Assembly: GCA_945912085.1 (NCBI GenBank)
Contig: CAMEBJ010000030.1
Location: forward strand, 1 to 10,213
DNA: 10,213 nt
Direction of reading: 5' to 3'
From: an uncultured Bacteroidales bacterium
Lineage (GTDB): Bacteria > Bacteroidota > Bacteroidia > Bacteroidales > UBA932
Every line of letters begins with the position of its first letter. The stretch's first letter is position 1. The notes beneath the pieces were generated by a model. The model ran no database searches. It saw only the letters and a program-made list of their open reading frames with translations, and was not told the origin of the DNA. A program made the translations under genes and the position numbers. This document shows positions 1-6,284 of this stretch, piece by piece.

Positions 1-945
1 TTCAGCCAGATTCTGGAGGAAGTTCCGGAACTTTCAAAATTCGCCTACAGGATTGACACCTACACCTTCAATCCAATCATCGACTCTTCCGACGTGGAAC
101 CCTCTCTCTGGCAGGAACTGGCCATTCTGATCTCAGACAGATACGACATTTACGACGGATTCGTGATTCTGCACGGCACCGACACGATGGCATTTTCAGC
201 CTCGGCGCTCAGCTTCATGCTCGGAGGGCTGACGAAACCGGTAATCTTCACGGGAAGCCAGCTTCCAATCGGGGTACCGAGGACAGACGGCCGTGAAAAC
301 ATCATATCTTCCGTGGAAATAGCGGCGGCAAAAGACAGCGACGGACATCCGGTTGTTCCGGAAGTCTGCATCTGTTTTGACAATATATTGATGAGGGGAA
401 ACCGGACCACAAAAGTGAGTGCCGACAATTTCCGGGCGTTCAAATCGGAGAACTACCCTCCCCTTGCAGAAGCCGGAATCAGCATACGGTACAACCTGCC
501 GTGCATCAGAAGGCCGCAGGACTGGATTGCAAGGCCATTCACCCAAACCCGGCTTGACACCAGGGTCTCGATTCTGAAAATACATCCGGGAATCACTCCG
601 CAGGTGGTCAGGAACATCCTGTGCGGAGAAGAGACCAGGGCAGTCATCATTGAGACCTACGGTTCCGGGAATGCACCCTGCAAGGAATGGTTCCTGTCCA
701 TCGTCAGGGAAGCGGTTTCATCCGGAAAGGTCCTCGTAAACGTGACACAATGCCCCGGAGGAGTTGTCAATATGGATTTGTACACCGGAGGCAAGGCGCT
801 CAAGGAAGCGGGAGTCATCAGTGGCTACGACATCACGACCGAAGGAGCCCTGGCAAAACTTTTCTGCCTTCTCGGACGATTTGAGGACAACGAAAGTGTC
901 AAGACCTGGCTGGATATGGATTTGAGGGGTGAAATATCAAAATAA
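1..945 (+). CDS. ansA: L-asparaginase, type I (5' end cut off by window)
   Basis: Hydrolyses L-asparagine to aspartate and ammonia; the type I enzyme is normally cytoplasmic. The reading frame is open from base 1, so the gene starts upstream. 314 residues are visible and roughly 30 N-terminal residues are missing, including the first active-site threonine of the TGGT motif. The second active-site signature HGTDTM is encoded at 172-189. It is followed by FTGSQLP and a PRTDGRENI segment typical of the family, then the C-terminal NVTQCPGGVVNMDLYTGG stretch and the ending ITTEGALAKLFCLLGR, as in cytoplasmic AnsA enzymes. The GTG at 94 is an internal valine (context DSSDVEP) and not the start, because clear family sequence precedes it. 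The stop is TAA at 943-945, followed by 118 bases before exbB, so it is probably a separate transcription unit. The family call is secure; preference for asparagine over glutamine is inferred. Confidence 0.93.
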   Translation, partial: FSQILEEVPELSKFAYRIDTYTFNPIIDSSDVEPSLWQELAILISDRYDIYDGFVILHGTDTMAFSASALSFMLGGLTKPVIFTGSQLPIGVPRTDGRENIISSVEIAAAKDSDGHPVVPEVCICFDNILMRGNRTTKVSADNFRAFKSENYPPLAEAGISIRYNLPCIRRPQDWIARPFTQTRLDTRVSILKIHPGITPQVVRNILCGEETRAVIIETYGSGNAPCKEWFLSIVREAVSSGKVLVNVTQCPGGVVNMDLYTGGKALKEAGVISGYDITTEGALAKLFCLLGRFEDNESVKTWLDMDLRGEISK

Positions 946-1063
946 TTATTGCTGTATGAAAATTATTTGCTAAATTGCACCGGTTTTTGAGAATGCGAGA
1001 GCATCCCATACGGAAAATACAAGAAACTATTTTAATATTATTAATTAACACACAAAAACAGTT
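946..1063 (+). promoter_or_regulatory. AT-rich intergenic leader of the exb operon, possible promoter
   Basis: This 118-base gap before exbB is markedly AT-rich near its 3' end (1028-1050). It should hold the promoter of the exbB-exbD operon. The best match to the Bacteroidetes consensus is TTG at 949-951, a 19-base spacer, then TAAATTGC at 971-978. That only partly matches TAnnTTTG, so the exact site is uncertain. No convincing terminator for the asparaginase gene is visible. The only hairpin is a 4-bp stem at 993-1004 (ATGC-GAGA-GCAT). No Shine-Dalgarno sequence precedes the exbB ATG, which is common in this phylum. Confidence 0.35.
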
Positions 1064-1846
1064 ATGAAAAAATTTTTCGTGTTTTTGGCAGTAATCGGCT
1101 TCACCGCCCTTTCTGCACAATACGCAGCAGCGCAGGACGCTGAAACAGCAGCACCTGCAGAAGAAGCAGTTGCAGCACAGAGCGTAGATCCGTTCAACGC
1201 CCCAGCTGAGGAAGTGCCTTTCCATCAGGCACTCAAAACCAAATTCATCGAGGGTGGTGCAGGCTTCATGTCTCTGGTCATCATCTGTCTCATCCTCGGT
1301 CTTGCTCTCTGCGTTGAGAGAATCCTTTATCTGTCCCTTTCAAAGACTAACACAAAGAAACTCCTTGAGAAGATTGAGGCTGCACTTGCAGAAGGTGGAG
1401 TTGAAGCTGCAAAAGAGGTTTGCCGCAACACCCGCGGACCTGTAGCAAGCATTTTCTATCAGGGTCTTCTCCGTATGGACCAGGGCATTGAAGTTGTCGA
1501 GAAAACTGTCGTTTCCTACGGTTCAGTTCAGATGAGCCAGATGGAAAGCGGTCTTTCCTGGATTTCCCTCTTCATCGCCATCGCTCCATCCCTCGGATTC
1601 CTCGGAACGGTTATCGGTATGATCCAGGCGTTCGACGCCATCCAGGCTGCCGGTGATATTTCTCCAAACGTCGTTGCAGGAGGTATGAAGGTCGCTTTGA
1701 TTACGACTGTCGGCGGTCTCATCGTCGCTGTCATCCTTCAGATTTTCTACAACTATATCCTTTCAAAGATTGACTCTCTCACAATTGAAATGGAAGACGC
1801 ATCAATCTCCCTGGTGGATACATTGGTTAAATATCAGAACAAATAA
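1064..1846 (+). CDS. exbB: ExbB / TolQ / MotA-family proton channel protein
   Basis: Inner-membrane channel subunit of an Exb/Tol-type motor, which with ExbD passes protons and drives a periplasmic transducer. It has 260 residues. Residues 1-24 look like a Sec signal peptide ending AYAAAQ-type (A-A-A-Q), followed by an Ala/Glu-rich periplasmic stretch to about residue 50. Predicted membrane helices are at about 68-90, 166-188 and 209-231, with the long cytoplasmic loop between the first and second. The conserved core APSLGFLGTVIGM (174-186) and ALITTVGGL (211-219) are present. By eye, T182 and T215 align with the channel threonines T148 and T181 of E. coli ExbB. The signal peptide and N-terminal extension are absent from E. 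coli ExbB but usual in Bacteroidetes homologues. Nine bases separate it from the next gene, so they are co-transcribed. It could be called TolQ; ExbB is preferred because no tolA, tolB or pal is nearby. Confidence 0.95.
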   Translation: MKKFFVFLAVIGFTALSAQYAAAQDAETAAPAEEAVAAQSVDPFNAPAEEVPFHQALKTKFIEGGAGFMSLVIICLILGLALCVERILYLSLSKTNTKKLLEKIEAALAEGGVEAAKEVCRNTRGPVASIFYQGLLRMDQGIEVVEKTVVSYGSVQMSQMESGLSWISLFIAIAPSLGFLGTVIGMIQAFDAIQAAGDISPNVVAGGMKVALITTVGGLIVAVILQIFYNYILSKIDSLTIEMEDASISLVDTLVKYQNK

Positions 1847-1855
1847 TTTACAATA

Positions 1856-2284
1856 ATGTACACTAAGATCGTAAAATACATTTCGTGGGCTCTGCTGATC
1901 GTCGGCGTAGTCATCGGTGTGCTCGGTTTCATCATCGGGTTCAACACCAACGACGCTGTTGCCGTTGACACTCTGCTCTACTGGGCGTATGTTATGGTCG
2001 GCCTTGCAGTCGGTTCCATCGTTCTGGTGGGTATCATTGTAGGTGCAATGACCAATCCTAAAGGACTTGTCAAAACTGGTATCGTAGTCCTTGTAGCGGC
2101 TGTCATCGTCGCAGGAGCATACTTCCTCGCCCCGGGTACGGAACCTGTCGGATACAACGGCGTTCCTGAGACCGCAGGCTGGCTCAAATTAACTGACACG
2201 ATGCTGAACCTTACATATCTTTCCTGCGCAGCGGCTGTCCTTTCAGTCATTGTAGGATCAATTGTAAGTGCAGTCCGTAAATAA
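1856..2284 (+). CDS. unassigned four-helix membrane protein within the exb operon
   Basis: I do not recognise a named family for this 142-residue protein. It is mostly hydrophobic, with four probable membrane helices at about residues 9-29, 39-64, 72-92 and 115-139. A polar 20-residue segment between the third and fourth helices (about 93-114) contains PGTEPVGYNGVPETAGW. There is no cleavable signal peptide, and a short basic tail (VRK) ends the protein. With an even number of helices both termini lie on the same side; the TNPKGLVK loop between helices 2 and 3 is the most basic one and suggests cytoplasmic termini. It lies 9 bases after exbB and 12 bases before the first exbD, so it is translated from the same message as the motor subunits. 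A role as an accessory or assembly subunit of the ExbB-ExbD complex is inferred from context only. Confidence 0.88.
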   Translation: MYTKIVKYISWALLIVGVVIGVLGFIIGFNTNDAVAVDTLLYWAYVMVGLAVGSIVLVGIIVGAMTNPKGLVKTGIVVLVAAVIVAGAYFLAPGTEPVGYNGVPETAGWLKLTDTMLNLTYLSCAAAVLSVIVGSIVSAVRK

Positions 2285-2296
2285 TTCCGACAGACT

Positions 2297-2869
2297 ATGG
2301 CTAAGAAAACACCTGAAATCAACTCAAGCTCAACAGCGGACATCGCGTTCCTGCTGCTCTGCTACTTCCTGATGACCACCACAATGGGTCAGGATTCAGG
2401 ATTGCAGCGCCGTCTGCCTCCTATGCCTGACGAGAACGCCAAGGTAGAGGACCAGAAAGTCAATCGTCGCAACATCATCGTTGTGAAGATCAACTCTCAG
2501 GACAGGCTGATGGCTGCCAACGAGCCAATGGATGTCACCCTATTGAAGGACAAAGTCAAAGAGTTTCTTACCAACGTGAACAACGATCCCAACATGTCCG
2601 AGAAGACAATGAAAGACATTGAGGGATTCGGACAATGGCCGGTTTCAAAGGGAGTCATCTCCCTTCAGAATGACCGTGGTACAAGTTACCAGGCCTACAT
2701 CGCAGTCCAGAACGAACTTGTGAAAGCCATCAACGAACTCCGTGACGATTTTGCACTGTCACAGTTCGGAAAGAAGTATTCACAGCTTGACGAGGACAAG
2801 CAGAAGATAGCCAGGGAAGCTGTTCCACAGAACATTTCAGAGGCTGAGCCAAAGGACACAAAGAAATAG
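2297..2869 (+). CDS. exbD: ExbD / TolR-family transport protein, long form
   Basis: Second subunit of the proton-driven motor: one membrane helix plus a periplasmic domain. It has 190 residues. A short cytoplasmic N-terminus is followed by the membrane segment ADIAFLLLCYFLMTT at 14-28. It carries D15, which aligns with the essential proton-carrying aspartate (D25) of E. coli ExbD. The periplasmic part begins with QRRLPPMPDE and the strand NIIVVKIN. It is longer than usual (typical ExbD is about 140 residues): residues about 90-130 form an insertion, and the C-terminus from about 155 is a charged, Lys/Glu-rich tail ending EPKDTKK. The gene sits 12 bases after the membrane-protein gene and 18 bases before a second exbD. 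The two are clearly paralogues in the helix but diverge strongly in the periplasmic domain, so they are probably not interchangeable copies. Confidence 0.94.
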   Translation: MAKKTPEINSSSTADIAFLLLCYFLMTTTMGQDSGLQRRLPPMPDENAKVEDQKVNRRNIIVVKINSQDRLMAANEPMDVTLLKDKVKEFLTNVNNDPNMSEKTMKDIEGFGQWPVSKGVISLQNDRGTSYQAYIAVQNELVKAINELRDDFALSQFGKKYSQLDEDKQKIAREAVPQNISEAEPKDTKK

Positions 2870-2887
2870 GAAAAGGAGAGAATAGAT

Positions 2888-3355
2888 ATGTCAAAATTCG
2901 GAAACGACAACAAAAAGGCAATGCCGGCATTGACCACGTCATCTTTGTCCGACATCGTGTTCATGCTCCTGTTCTTCTTTATGGTGACAACAAGCATGCG
3001 TGAGACCGAGAACAAGGTGCTGGTCAAACTGCCTGAGGCGACTGAGATCGCAAAACTCGACAGAAAAGACCTCACCTCCTACATCAACATCGGTCCTCCT
3101 GTAAAACATCTTCAGGCACAGTACGGTACTGATGCCCGTATCCAGTTGAACGACTCATTCAAGACAACTGACGAGATTCGTGACTTCATCGCTGCAGAGC
3201 GTGACGCCCTCAGCGAGGCTGACAGACAGTTTATGACAGTTGCAATCAAGGCAGACGAAAATGTCAGGATGGGTATCATAACGGATGTAAAGCAGGAACT
3301 GCGCAGATGTTCTGCATTGAAAATTATGTACGCTGCAAGAAAATCAGCTGAATAA
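2888..3355 (+). CDS. exbD: ExbD / TolR-family transport protein, second paralogue
   Basis: Last gene of the exb operon, 155 residues. The membrane helix is SDIVFMLLFFFMVTTSM at about 21-37, with the conserved aspartate at D22. The following segment ENKVLVKLPEATE matches the start of the ExbD periplasmic domain. Its C-terminal half, with VAIKADENVRMGIITDVKQELRR, resembles the usual ExbD/TolR fold more closely than the first paralogue does (family pattern: V-x-I-x-A-D followed by a helix and a final strand, here ALKIMYAAR). Unlike its neighbours it has a clear ribosome-binding sequence, AAGGAGAG at 2873-2880. With the upstream copy it could supply a mixed ExbD dimer to one ExbB ring; this is inference. 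The stop at 3353-3355 is followed 18 bases later by a strong terminator. Confidence 0.95.
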   Translation: MSKFGNDNKKAMPALTTSSLSDIVFMLLFFFMVTTSMRETENKVLVKLPEATEIAKLDRKDLTSYINIGPPVKHLQAQYGTDARIQLNDSFKTTDEIRDFIAAERDALSEADRQFMTVAIKADENVRMGIITDVKQELRRCSALKIMYAARKSAE

Positions 3356-3373
3356 TAAAATCAACAAACCATT

Positions 3374-3406
3374 AAAGGGTTGTCCACAAAAGGGCAACCC
3401 TTTTTT
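3374..3406 (+). terminator. intrinsic terminator of the exb operon
   Basis: A 12-bp stem, AAAGGGTTGTCC (3374-3385) pairing with GGGCAACCCTTT (3392-3403), has one T-G wobble and a 6-base loop ACAAAA. It runs into six T residues at 3401-3406. This is a textbook Rho-independent terminator, 18 bases after the second exbD stop. It separates the exb operon from asnS. Confidence 0.95.
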
Positions 3407-3452
3407 GATGTGCAAAACTTGAAGGAAACTGCGGATTTAAGATTGGGAAATA

Positions 3453-3483
3453 TTGACGAAATACTCATAAAAGACTATCTTTG
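3453..3483 (+). promoter_or_regulatory. Bacteroidetes-type promoter of asnS-udk
   Basis: The -33 element TTG lies at 3453-3455 (within ATTGAC), followed by a 20-base spacer and the -7 element TATCTTTG at 3476-3483. The latter matches the Bacteroidetes consensus TAnnTTTG at every defined position. Transcription would begin near 3487-3491, leaving a leader of about 20 bases. The match supports the asnS start at 3509 and makes any start upstream of it untenable. Confidence 0.85.
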
Positions 3484-3508
3484 CAGAGTTTGTGAAAAAA
3501 TATTCGAA

Positions 3509-4903
3509 ATGGAAACTTTAACAAGAACCAAAGTCAAGGCACTCCTGAAGGAGGAGCCGGGGAAGGAGGTCCTCGCCAAAGGATGGGTAAGGACCAAAAG
3601 AGGCAACAAGAATGTAGCTTTCATAGCATTGAATGACGGTTCTACCATTAACAACATACAAATCGTAGTTGACGTTGCAAATTTCGGGGATGAAATCCTG
3701 AAGAAAATCACGACTGGAGCCTGCATCGGAGTCACAGGAGATCTGGTGGCTTCAATGGGAAGCGGACAGGCAGTTGAAATCCAGGCAAAGGAAATAACCG
3801 TCTTTGGTGAAGCGGATCCTAACACCTATCCTCTCCAGAAGAAAGGCCACAGCCTTGAATATCTCCGTTCAATCGCCCATCTCAGACCTCGTACAAACAC
3901 ATTCGGCGCTGTCCTGAGAATCAGACATGCGATGGCATTCGCCATCCACAAATATTTCAACGAGAAAGGATTCGTCTATCTTCACACACCTCTCATCACG
4001 GCATCAGACTGCGAGGGGGCCGGAGAAATGTTCCAGGTAACCACCCTTGACCTTCAGAATCCTCCACGTACACAGGATGGAGCAATCGACTATGCTCAGG
4101 ACTTTTTCGGAAAGCAGACCAGCCTGACTGTCAGCGGACAGCTGGAGGGAGAATTGGGAGCAATGGCTCTTGGGGAAATCTACACTTTCGGACCAACTTT
4201 CCGTGCAGAGAACTCCAACACGCCGCGTCACCTTGCCGAGTTCTGGATGATTGAACCTGAGATGGCTTTCTACGATGTGAAGGACAATATGGACCTTGCT
4301 GAGGACTTCATAAAATCTTTGGTCAGATATGCCCTTGAGAACTGCAAGGACGATTTGAAATTCCTGAACGACATGTTCGACAAGGAATTGATTGCAAGGC
4401 TTGAAAGCGTTGTGGACACCGAGTTTGTCAGGCTGCCCTACACTGAAGGAATCAAAATCCTCGAGGCTTCAGGTGAGAAATTCGAATTTCCTGTCAGCTG
4501 GGGAGTTGACCTTCAGAGCGAGCACGAGAGATATCTTGTCGAGAAACATTTTGGAAAACCGGTCATTATGACTGACTATCCGAAAGACATCAAGGCATTC
4601 TATATGAAACAGAATGAAGATGGGAAGACAGTGCGCGGAATGGATGTGCTCTTCCCGAAAATCGGGGAAATCATCGGAGGTTCAGAGAGAGAGTCATCCC
4701 TTGAGAAACTTGAGGCAAGAATCAACGAACTGGGAATGGGCAGGGAGTCACTTGAATGGTATCTTGACACCCGCAGGTTCGGTTCCGCCCCACACAGCGG
4801 ATTCGGACTGGGCTTCGAAAGACTTCTTCTCTTTGTGACAGGAATGAGCAACATCAGGGACGTCATTCCTTTCCCACGTACTCCAAAGAACGCAGAATAC
4901 TAA
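3509..4903 (+). CDS. asnS: asparaginyl-tRNA synthetase
   Basis: Cytoplasmic class IIb synthetase that charges tRNA-Asn with asparagine using ATP. From the ATG at 3509 it has 464 residues, close to the usual bacterial length of about 466. The N-terminal anticodon-binding OB fold spans about 18-105 ([25 protein letters not shown]). The catalytic core carries motif 1 around 145-163 ([18 protein letters not shown]), motif 2 at 229-251 ([21 protein letters not shown]) and motif 3 GLGFER at 433-438. The end, [15 protein letters not shown], is typical. The frame stays open back to 3380, but that extension runs through the exb terminator and the promoter, so it is not protein-coding. The ATG lies about 20 bases after the predicted transcription start and has an A-rich leader instead of a Shine-Dalgarno sequence. 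Eleven bases separate it from udk, indicating an operon. The family and asparagine specificity are supported by overall similarity to AsnRS rather than AspRS. Confidence 0.97.
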   Translation: METLTRTKVKALLKEEPGKEVLAKGWVRTKRGNKNVAFIALNDGSTINNIQIVVDVANFGDEILKKITTGACIGVTGDLVASMGSGQAVEIQAKEITVFGEADPNTYPLQKKGHSLEYLRSIAHLRPRTNTFGAVLRIRHAMAFAIHKYFNEKGFVYLHTPLITASDCEGAGEMFQVTTLDLQNPPRTQDGAIDYAQDFFGKQTSLTVSGQLEGELGAMALGEIYTFGPTFRAENSNTPRHLAEFWMIEPEMAFYDVKDNMDLAEDFIKSLVRYALENCKDDLKFLNDMFDKELIARLESVVDTEFVRLPYTEGIKILEASGEKFEFPVSWGVDLQSEHERYLVEKHFGKPVIMTDYPKDIKAFYMKQNEDGKTVRGMDVLFPKIGEIIGGSERESSLEKLEARINELGMGRESLEWYLDTRRFGSAPHSGFGLGFERLLLFVTGMSNIRDVIPFPRTPKNAEY

Positions 4904-4914
4904 CAGACAAAGAT

Positions 4915-5541
4915 ATGCTTATCATTGGAATAGCAGGGGGTTCAGGCTCCGGAAAGACCACTGTGGTAAAAGCCATTACAGAACAGTTAAAGGAAAAAGT
5001 GGTGGTTATTCCACAGGATTCCTATTACAAGGATTCCAGCCACCTGAGTGAAGAGGAGAAAAAGGAAATGAACTTCGATCACCCGGATTCAATTGATTTT
5101 GAGTTGCTGAACAAGCAACTGAAGATGTTGAGAGAAGGAGTGAGCATTGAGCAGCCTGTCTATTCCTACATTACCTGCTCCCGATCGAAGACGGAGACAA
5201 TCACAGTCAATCCGGCAGAGGTAATCATCATTGAAGGCATTCTGATTTTTACCTGCAAGAAACTGCGTGATTTGCTTGACATCAAGATTTTCGTGGATGC
5301 AGATGATGATGACAGGCTGATGAGGGTGATGGCAAGGGACATTATAGAGAGAGGCAAGACTGTTGAAACCGTCATCGAAAGATACACGAAAACCGTCAAA
5401 CCTATGTACCTCCAGTTCATTGAACCGAGCAAAAGATATGCTGACATAATCATCCCTCAGGGTGGCCACAACAAGGTGGCAATCGACATTCTGACGGCAA
5501 CCATTGAGAAATCCTTGATGAAACAGGCCGGGAAACAGTGA
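4915..5541 (+). CDS. udk: uridine kinase
   Basis: Phosphorylates uridine and cytidine to UMP and CMP in pyrimidine salvage; cytoplasmic. It has 208 residues, the normal length for bacterial Udk. The Walker A loop GGSGSGKTT is at 8-16, with K14 and T15 as nucleotide-binding residues. It is followed by the substrate-site segment QDSYYKDSS and the family signature NFDHPDSIDFELL. EGILIF corresponds to the Walker B region, and the lid segment RDIIERGKTVETVIERY is present. It ends IEKSLMKQAGKQ. The start at 4915 is 11 bases after asnS, with no ribosome-binding sequence. The stop TGA at 5539-5541 overlaps the GTG start of the next gene (GTGA), so translation of the two is probably coupled. Confidence 0.96.
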   Translation: MLIIGIAGGSGSGKTTVVKAITEQLKEKVVVIPQDSYYKDSSHLSEEEKKEMNFDHPDSIDFELLNKQLKMLREGVSIEQPVYSYITCSRSKTETITVNPAEVIIIEGILIFTCKKLRDLLDIKIFVDADDDDRLMRVMARDIIERGKTVETVIERYTKTVKPMYLQFIEPSKRYADIIIPQGGHNKVAIDILTATIEKSLMKQAGKQ

Positions 5542-6284
5542 CATTCAAGGACTACATAAAACGTCTGAAACCGGAAAACAAGGCCGGAATCTACATCACC
5601 GTGATATTTCATCTCACGGTGATTGTTGTCTTGCTTGCCGTCCAGCTGACCTCGATGGTACGCGGTGAAAACTCCTTTCTCCTTGATTTTTCAAGGCAGG
5701 AGGAAATTGAACAGATGGCGAAAGAGGAGGAGTTCAAGGAGGACATCAGCAGGAAAATCGATGAGATGCTGGGCAACATACCGGTCAACAGCCAGAATCA
5801 GAACATCAGGAACATAGCTGTGGACCATACCTACGGAGCTCTCAAGGATGACAGGGGAACGGATGCGGAGCAGCTGTACAAGGATGCTGAAAGACTCAGC
5901 AGGGAATTGAGCCAGGGAAACCGTCAGGCTATAGAGGAAGATGCAAGGGATGAAGCAGTTGACCTTTCTCCTAATAAGAAAGAGACGAAAGGAAAGGAAT
6001 ACAAGGGTCCATCCGTCGTTTCATATTCCCTTGAAGGAAGAAAAGCCAGTCACCTCTCGATTCCGGCATACAGGTGTATGGGAGGAGGAGATGTGACCGT
6101 CATCATAGTGGTTGATCCTCAGGGTAATGTGCTGAATGCAAAAGTGCACGACACCATTTCCTCACAGGACAAATGCCTCAGGGATTTTGCCATACGGGCA
6201 GCAAGGCTGTCGAAATTCTCAAAATCTCCGACGGCTCCTGCCCGTCAGAATGGGGAAATAGTCTATCGTTTCATCGCTCAGTAA
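5538..6284 (+). CDS. TonB-like energy transducer / TonB C-terminal domain protein
   Basis: A 248-residue protein anchored by one N-terminal membrane helix at about 18-40, with most of it predicted to be periplasmic. Residues about 50-150 are highly charged and rich in Glu, Lys and Gln, with helical or coiled-coil character around 52-80 and 108-137. They lack the Pro-Glu/Pro-Lys repeats of classical TonB. The C-terminal domain from about 160 to 248 resembles TonB: YSLEGRKASHLSIPAYRC, GGGDVTVIIVVDPQGNVLNAKV, and the last strand GEIVYRFIAQ. Two cysteines, C180 and C213, could form a disulfide. The start is a GTG overlapping the udk stop by four bases; the next in-frame ATG (residue 40) would remove the membrane anchor, so GTG is preferred. 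Probable partner is an ExbB-ExbD motor such as the one encoded upstream, but it lies in the asnS-udk operon and that pairing is inferred. Confidence 0.82.
   Translation: MTFKDYIKRLKPENKAGIYITVIFHLTVIVVLLAVQLTSMVRGENSFLLDFSRQEEIEQMAKEEEFKEDISRKIDEMLGNIPVNSQNQNIRNIAVDHTYGALKDDRGTDAEQLYKDAERLSRELSQGNRQAIEEDARDEAVDLSPNKKETKGKEYKGPSVVSYSLEGRKASHLSIPAYRCMGGGDVTVIIVVDPQGNVLNAKVHDTISSQDKCLRDFAIRAARLSKFSKSPTAPARQNGEIVYRFIAQ
5595..5623 (+). repeat. perfect 10-bp inverted repeat inside the TonB-like gene
   Basis: ATCACCGTGA at 5595-5604 and its exact complement TCACGGTGAT at 5614-5623 are separated by 9 bases. In RNA they would form a stable stem-loop beginning about 57 bases after the GTG start codon, within the codons of the membrane helix (ITV...LTVI). 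No T-tract follows, so it is not a terminator. It may affect early translation of this gene or be a coincidence of the repeated Ile-Thr-Val codons. Confidence 0.6.

Noticed and set aside
196..585. 129-residue minus-strand frame inside the asparaginase gene
   Set aside because: Antisense shadow of a clear gene, with no recognisable motif and biased composition.
94..945. Asparaginase starting at the GTG at 94
   Set aside because: The same frame is open to base 1 and encodes family-typical sequence (TYTFNPIIDSSD) before the GTG, so the gene is truncated by the window edge and the GTG is an internal valine.
993..1004. ATGC-GAGA-GCAT hairpin after the asparaginase gene, considered as a terminator
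   Set aside because: The 4-bp stem is too weak and no T-run follows.
899..1225. 108-residue frame on the minus strand across the exb leader
   Set aside because: Cysteine-rich, low-complexity translation antisense to the exbB signal-peptide region; no family features and no supporting context.
3380..3508. Extra 43 N-terminal residues of asnS
   Set aside because: They would be encoded by the exb terminator and the asnS promoter; from the ATG at 3509 the protein has the normal AsnRS length.
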